Part shown: positions 5,643 through 9,239 of the stretch, one piece after another
Layout of the letters: each line of letters opens with the position of its first letter
Numbering within the stretch: the stretch's first letter is position 1
From: CAZUGA01 sp964626505
GTDB lineage: Bacteria > Pseudomonadota > Gammaproteobacteria > Methylococcales > UBA1147
Length of the DNA: 9,239 bases
Direction: 5' to 3'
NCBI GenBank assembly: GCA_964626505.1
Contig: CAZVFR010000143.1
Coordinates: 1 to 9,239 of the forward strand
The notes under the pieces: generated by a model
The model's database searches: none
What the model was told of the DNA's origin: nothing
The model's input: only the letters and a program-made list of their open reading frames with translations
Position numbers and translations under genes: made by a program

Positions 5643-7817
5643 ATGAATCAATACCCATCGAAATTCTTTGTGCAGTTAGTATTGATTCTACTGTCATCAC
5701 TTACCGGTTTGACAGCTTGCGAAAGTAAACCGTGGAATGATCCCTATCCTCCCGAAGCAGGTTCGAAAAGCATTTTGTATAGTTCATTTTCGGAGCGGCC
5801 CAAACATTTGGATCCGGCCGTAGCCTACAGCTCAAACGAATACGCATTGTTGGGGCAGATTTACGAACCAGCGTTACAATACCATTATCTGATACGTCCC
5901 TACACATTGATTCCATTGGTTAGTGAGGCTATGCCCGAGGTTTCGTATAAAGATAAGCAGGGCCGGCTTTTGCCGAACGATGCGGACGAGGCGTTGATTG
6001 CGTTTAGTGAATATGAGATTCGCATCCGCCAAGGTGTGCGTTACCAGCCGCATCCGGCATTCGCCAAAAACTCCGCAGGCCGGTTTTTGTATCATCACTT
6101 AAATACCGCTCAGCTTGCGCGAATTCAGGAAATCAGTGATTTCGAGTCGACCGCTTCGCGCGAGCTGATTGCTGATGATTATGTTTATCAGATTAAGCGT
6201 TTGGTGGATCCCATAATCCACTCGCCAATTGCGGAGTTGATGAAGCATTATATCGTGGGACTTGACCAACTGGACGTAGAACTTAAAAATCGGCAAAAAT
6301 CAGCCGAAAGCGAAGCGATTGATTTGAATGATTTTAGCTTGGACGGCGCTGAGATTATCGATCGATATACCTACCGGGTTCGCGTGCGTGGTAAATATCC
6401 ACAATTTCGTTATTGGTTGGCCATGCCGTTTTTTTCGCCCATGCCCTGGGAGGCTATTGATTTTTATGCCCAACCGGAACTTCGAGAAAAGAATATTACA
6501 CTGGATTGGTACCCAATTGGCACCGGACCTTATATGTTGGTGGAGAACAATCCCAATCGGCGCATGATTTTGGCCAAAAATCCAAATTATCACCCGGAAA
6601 GCTACCCGGTACGTGGAGAGCCCGCGGACAAGGCTAATGGATTGTTGGAAGATGCGGGTAAGCCTCTGCCGTTTATCGACAAAGTGGTTTATACGCTGGA
6701 GAAAGAAAATATACCGTATTGGAACAAATTTTTACAAGGTTACTACGATGCCTCAGGAATCGCATCCGATAGCTTCGATCAGGCGGTTCAGTTTACCGGG
6801 CAGGGCGATGCCGAATTGACGCAAACCATGCAGGACAGGGGGATTCATCTACAAACAGCTGTTACAACGTCGATATCCTATATGGGGTTTAATATGCTGG
6901 ATTCGGTTGTTGGGGGTTATTCGGATCGATCCAGGCAACTACGCCGAGCAATTTCGATCGCGATCGATTATGAGGAATATATCTCGATTTTTCTAAATGG
7001 CCGAGGCGTAGCCGCGCAGGGTTTACTACCGCCTGGAATCTTCGGAGCTCAAGACGGAGAGCAGGGTATTAATCCGTATGTCTATGATTGGGTACACGGC
7101 GCGGCGCGGCGAAAAGTCTTGGATGAAGCTAAGCGCCTACTGACATCGGCCGGATATCCTGGCGGTCATAATCCGCAAAACGGAAAGCCTTTGGTTTTGT
7201 ATCTGGATACCGTGGCCAGCGGGCCCGATGACAAGGCCCGGCTGAATTGGTATCGAAAGCAGTTCACCAAGTTGGGAATTCAGCTGGTTATACGTACCAC
7301 GGATTACAATCGCTTCCAGCAAAAAATGCGTAACGGGAATGCGCAAATATTTATGTGGGGGTGGAATGCGGATTATCCGGATCCGGAAAATTTCTTTTTT
7401 TTACTGCATGGCGCGAATGCCAAGGTGAAAACCGGCGGGGAAAACGCGGTGAACTATGAAAACCCGGAATTTGACGAATTATTCGAACGCATGCGTAATA
7501 TGGATGATGGTCCTGAGCGCTTTCAACTCATTTTGCAGCTGCAGGAGATCATCCGTCGGGACGCACCCTGGATATTTGGGTTTCATCCCAAAAGTTTCAG
7601 CTTATTTCACAGCTGGTATAAAAATCTTAAGCCTAACCTGATGGCTAATAACCGCTTGAAATATACCAAAATCGATTCGTCGATGAGGAAGATGCGGCAG
7701 CGGCAATGGAATAATCCCGTGGTTTGGCCGTTAATCGTATTCGCGGTATTGGTTGTGTTGATGCTGATTCCGGCGTGGCTTCAGTATAAGCGCAAGCAAG
7801 GCGCCAGAGCGTTTTGA
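5643..7817 (+). CDS. Peptide/nickel-type ABC transporter substrate-binding lipoprotein with C-terminal membrane helix
   Basis: This 724-residue family 5 extracellular solute-binding protein (DppA/OppA/YejA type) probably captures peptides or a related solute in the periplasm. A lipoprotein signal ends in the lipobox L-T-A-C with Cys26. Family features follow: HLDPAVAYSSNEY near the start, a YEIRIRQGVRYQPHPAFA stretch, WYPIGTGPYMLVENNP near the middle, RRAISIAIDYEEY, and GWNADYPDPENFFF near the end. It is longer than the usual 500-600 residues, and the last ~40 residues add a hydrophobic helix (PLIVFAVLVVLMLIPAWL) and a basic tail (QYKRKQGARAF). That suggests a second anchor in the inner membrane, unusual for this family. 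It is the first gene of a transporter operon, 3 nt before the permease. It has no strong ribosome binding site before ATG 5643. Substrate unknown. Confidence 0.85.
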   Translation: MNQYPSKFFVQLVLILLSSLTGLTACESKPWNDPYPPEAGSKSILYSSFSERPKHLDPAVAYSSNEYALLGQIYEPALQYHYLIRPYTLIPLVSEAMPEVSYKDKQGRLLPNDADEALIAFSEYEIRIRQGVRYQPHPAFAKNSAGRFLYHHLNTAQLARIQEISDFESTASRELIADDYVYQIKRLVDPIIHSPIAELMKHYIVGLDQLDVELKNRQKSAESEAIDLNDFSLDGAEIIDRYTYRVRVRGKYPQFRYWLAMPFFSPMPWEAIDFYAQPELREKNITLDWYPIGTGPYMLVENNPNRRMILAKNPNYHPESYPVRGEPADKANGLLEDAGKPLPFIDKVVYTLEKENIPYWNKFLQGYYDASGIASDSFDQAVQFTGQGDAELTQTMQDRGIHLQTAVTTSISYMGFNMLDSVVGGYSDRSRQLRRAISIAIDYEEYISIFLNGRGVAAQGLLPPGIFGAQDGEQGINPYVYDWVHGAARRKVLDEAKRLLTSAGYPGGHNPQNGKPLVLYLDTVASGPDDKARLNWYRKQFTKLGIQLVIRTTDYNRFQQKMRNGNAQIFMWGWNADYPDPENFFFLLHGANAKVKTGGENAVNYENPEFDELFERMRNMDDGPERFQLILQLQEIIRRDAPWIFGFHPKSFSLFHSWYKNLKPNLMANNRLKYTKIDSSMRKMRQRQWNNPVVWPLIVFAVLVVLMLIPAWLQYKRKQGARAF

Positions 7818-7820
7818 GTC

Positions 7821-8798
7821 ATGCTTAATTATATTTTACGACGCATGCTGTACGCTTTTCCGTTGTTGATGGGCGTGAATATATTAACCTTCATGTTGTT
7901 TTTTGTCGTAAATACGCCCGATGATATGGCACGCATGCAGCTGGGCCAGAAACATGTGACCCAGGAGGCGGTGCAAAAGTGGAAGTCCGAGCGTGGATAC
8001 GATCTGCCGCTGCTTTGGAATAAGCAACAGTCCGGCACGAAAACATTAACCGAGACCATCTTTTATCAGAAATCGGTAGGCTTGTTCTTGTTTAAGTTTG
8101 GCCGTTCGGATAGCGGCCGCAATATCGGGTCGGATATCCAACAGCGTATGTGGCCCAGCCTGGCCATCGCGATACCGTCGTTAATACTGGGGCTACTGGC
8201 CAATATCAGTTTTGCGGTGATGATGGTTTTTTTCCGCTCGACTTATCTGGAATTCTGGGGGGTGATCGGCTGCGTTATATTGATGTCGATCTCGGCGCTT
8301 TTTTATATCATCGCGGGCCAGTTTCTGGTGGGTAAGCTACTGCAAATGGTGCCCATATCCGGCTACGATACCGGGTTGGAGGCGGTTAAATTTTTGATTT
8401 TACCTGTGCTCATCGGTTTAGTGTCGGGCATCGGTTCGGGCACTCGCTGGTACCGGACGCTATTTCTGGAAGAGGTCGAAAAGGACTATGTTAGAACGGC
8501 TAGAGCCAAAGGTTTGCCGGAAACTCGCATGCTGTTTACGCACGTGCTGCGCAATGCCTTAATTCCAATATTGACGGGTGTGGTGGTGATTTTGCCGACC
8601 TTATTTATGGGCAGTCTGATTACTGAGTCTTTTTTCAGTATTCCGGGCTTGGGGAGCTACACCATTGACGCGATCAACCGACAGGATTTTGCGATTGTCA
8701 GGTCGATGGTTTTTCTGGGATCGGTACTCTACATTCTGGGGTTATTGCTTACAGATATCTCGTATACCTTGGTTGATCCCCGGGTAAGGCTTTCCTGA
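7821..8798 (+). CDS. ABC transporter permease, DppB/OppB type
   Basis: This 325-residue inner-membrane permease carries the solute released by the binding protein. The N-terminus (MLNYILRRMLYAFPLLMGVNILTFML) has the first helix typical of DppB-like permeases, followed by a periplasmic stretch (about residues 30-110) and about five further helices. The cytoplasmic EAA loop that contacts the ATPase is at about residues 226-245 (ARAKGLPETRMLFTHVLRNA, with the invariant Gly231). It is followed by the ESFFSIPGLG motif and a C-terminal DPRVRLS ending, all standard. The start lies 3 nt after the upstream stop and the next gene starts 3 nt downstream, so it is part of one operon. Confidence 0.9.
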   Translation: MLNYILRRMLYAFPLLMGVNILTFMLFFVVNTPDDMARMQLGQKHVTQEAVQKWKSERGYDLPLLWNKQQSGTKTLTETIFYQKSVGLFLFKFGRSDSGRNIGSDIQQRMWPSLAIAIPSLILGLLANISFAVMMVFFRSTYLEFWGVIGCVILMSISALFYIIAGQFLVGKLLQMVPISGYDTGLEAVKFLILPVLIGLVSGIGSGTRWYRTLFLEEVEKDYVRTARAKGLPETRMLFTHVLRNALIPILTGVVVILPTLFMGSLITESFFSIPGLGSYTIDAINRQDFAIVRSMVFLGSVLYILGLLLTDISYTLVDPRVRLS

Positions 8799-8801
8799 AC
8801 G

Positions 8802-9239
8802 ATGGATAGATGGGTAGTATTTTGGACCGACGCACTGGTGTTTTTGTTGTTATTCGCGGTTATTGCTCTAATCTTTAGGACGCGTTCAAAAGAGCATCTA
8901 AGACGCCCTTGGCGTAAGGTTGTAACGCATAAAGTCGGTATGGTATCCGCCGTCGTACTGAGTGCCTTTTTGCTGATAGGCCTGCTGGATACAGTGCATT
9001 TCAGACCCTCAGCCGTCGATAACGGTCAAAGCCAAAACGGCTATGCAAGTGAACCGCTAAGTCTATTCGATTGGTGGGTTACTTCGTTGCGGACGCAGGA
9101 TGAAAAAACTTATTCCGCGCCGTTCGCGTGGCATTCATACGCGAAAGAAACCATCGTGCACGAGGATGGGACCAAGATTTGGGGTTATCCGCGTTTAAAC
9201 TATGGTGGCGCTGATCTTAACAATCCCGAGCGTGATCGG
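8802..9239 (+). CDS. ABC transporter permease, DppC/YejE-like, N-terminal part (runs off the window)
   Basis: An uninterrupted reading frame of 146 codons reaches the right edge; the stop lies beyond it. It starts MDRWVVFWTDALVF with a first membrane helix, then a cytoplasmic basic stretch (RTRSKEHLRRPWRKVVTHK), a second helix (VGMVSAVVLSAFLLIGLLDTV), and a long polar, probably periplasmic segment (HFRPSAVDNG..., then TYSAPFAWHSY, WGYPRLNYGGADL). The pattern H-K-x-G-x-V-S-A then a helix is how OppC/DppC permeases begin, and a large insertion before the core occurs in YejE-type permeases. The core domain and EAA loop are not in the window, so the call rests on N-terminal features and position (3 nt after the first permease). 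ATP-binding subunits should follow. Confidence 0.7.
   Translation, partial: MDRWVVFWTDALVFLLLFAVIALIFRTRSKEHLRRPWRKVVTHKVGMVSAVVLSAFLLIGLLDTVHFRPSAVDNGQSQNGYASEPLSLFDWWVTSLRTQDEKTYSAPFAWHSYAKETIVHEDGTKIWGYPRLNYGGADLNNPERDR

Noticed and set aside
1..9239. CRISPR array, tRNA or rRNA gene
   Set aside because: No regularly spaced direct repeats, tRNA cloverleaf ends or rRNA-like conserved segments were seen on either strand.

Overview
The window looks like chromosomal DNA from a draft gammaproteobacterial genome or metagenome bin. Base composition is moderate, gene packing is dense, and two 10-N scaffold gaps lie in the first gene. The placement rests on a gamma-type RppH next to a HAD-IB phosphatase, a stand-alone TusA, and a PEP-CTERM/exosortase-type surface system. 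A Methylococcales-like relative would fit, but that is a guess.

Region 1 (about 133-3585, + strand) is a tight three-gene operon. It encodes (i) a secreted VIT + von Willebrand A protein ending in a PEP-CTERM-like tail (P-E-P, hydrophobic helix, basic end), (ii) an exosortase/archaeosortase-family transpeptidase with its Cys/Arg/His residues, and (iii) a small exported protein with an EpsI (DUF3485)-like H-x4-C-L-x-G-x-G motif. The first two genes are 9 nt apart and the next two overlap by 16 nt. The simplest reading is a self-contained sorting system in which one exosortase processes one adhesin-like substrate, with the third protein as accessory. In the marine proteobacterial relatives known to me, this VIT/vWA type is handled by a class GN sortase, so the exosortase pairing is the most interesting biology here. 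Both gaps look like scaffolding artefacts: one flank shares a 5-bp overlap that restores the reading frame, the other carries two versions of the same short coding stretch.

Region 2 (3585-3745) is a 161-bp imperfect palindrome with 18-bp terminal inverted repeats and a TTA direct repeat. It is probably a MITE, inserted exactly at the stop codon of the third gene.

Region 3 (3746-5567) holds the sulfur carrier tusA (+), a convergent HAD-IB phosphatase (-) sharing a possible bidirectional terminator with it, and divergently the RNA pyrophosphohydrolase rppH (+).

Region 4 (5643-9239, + strand) begins a peptide/nickel-type ABC importer operon: a large lipoprotein substrate-binding protein with an extra C-terminal membrane helix, a DppB-like permease, and the N-terminal part of a second, DppC/YejE-like permease that runs off the window. 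ATPase genes would be expected just beyond the right edge. No rRNA, tRNA, CRISPR array or phage gene was seen.
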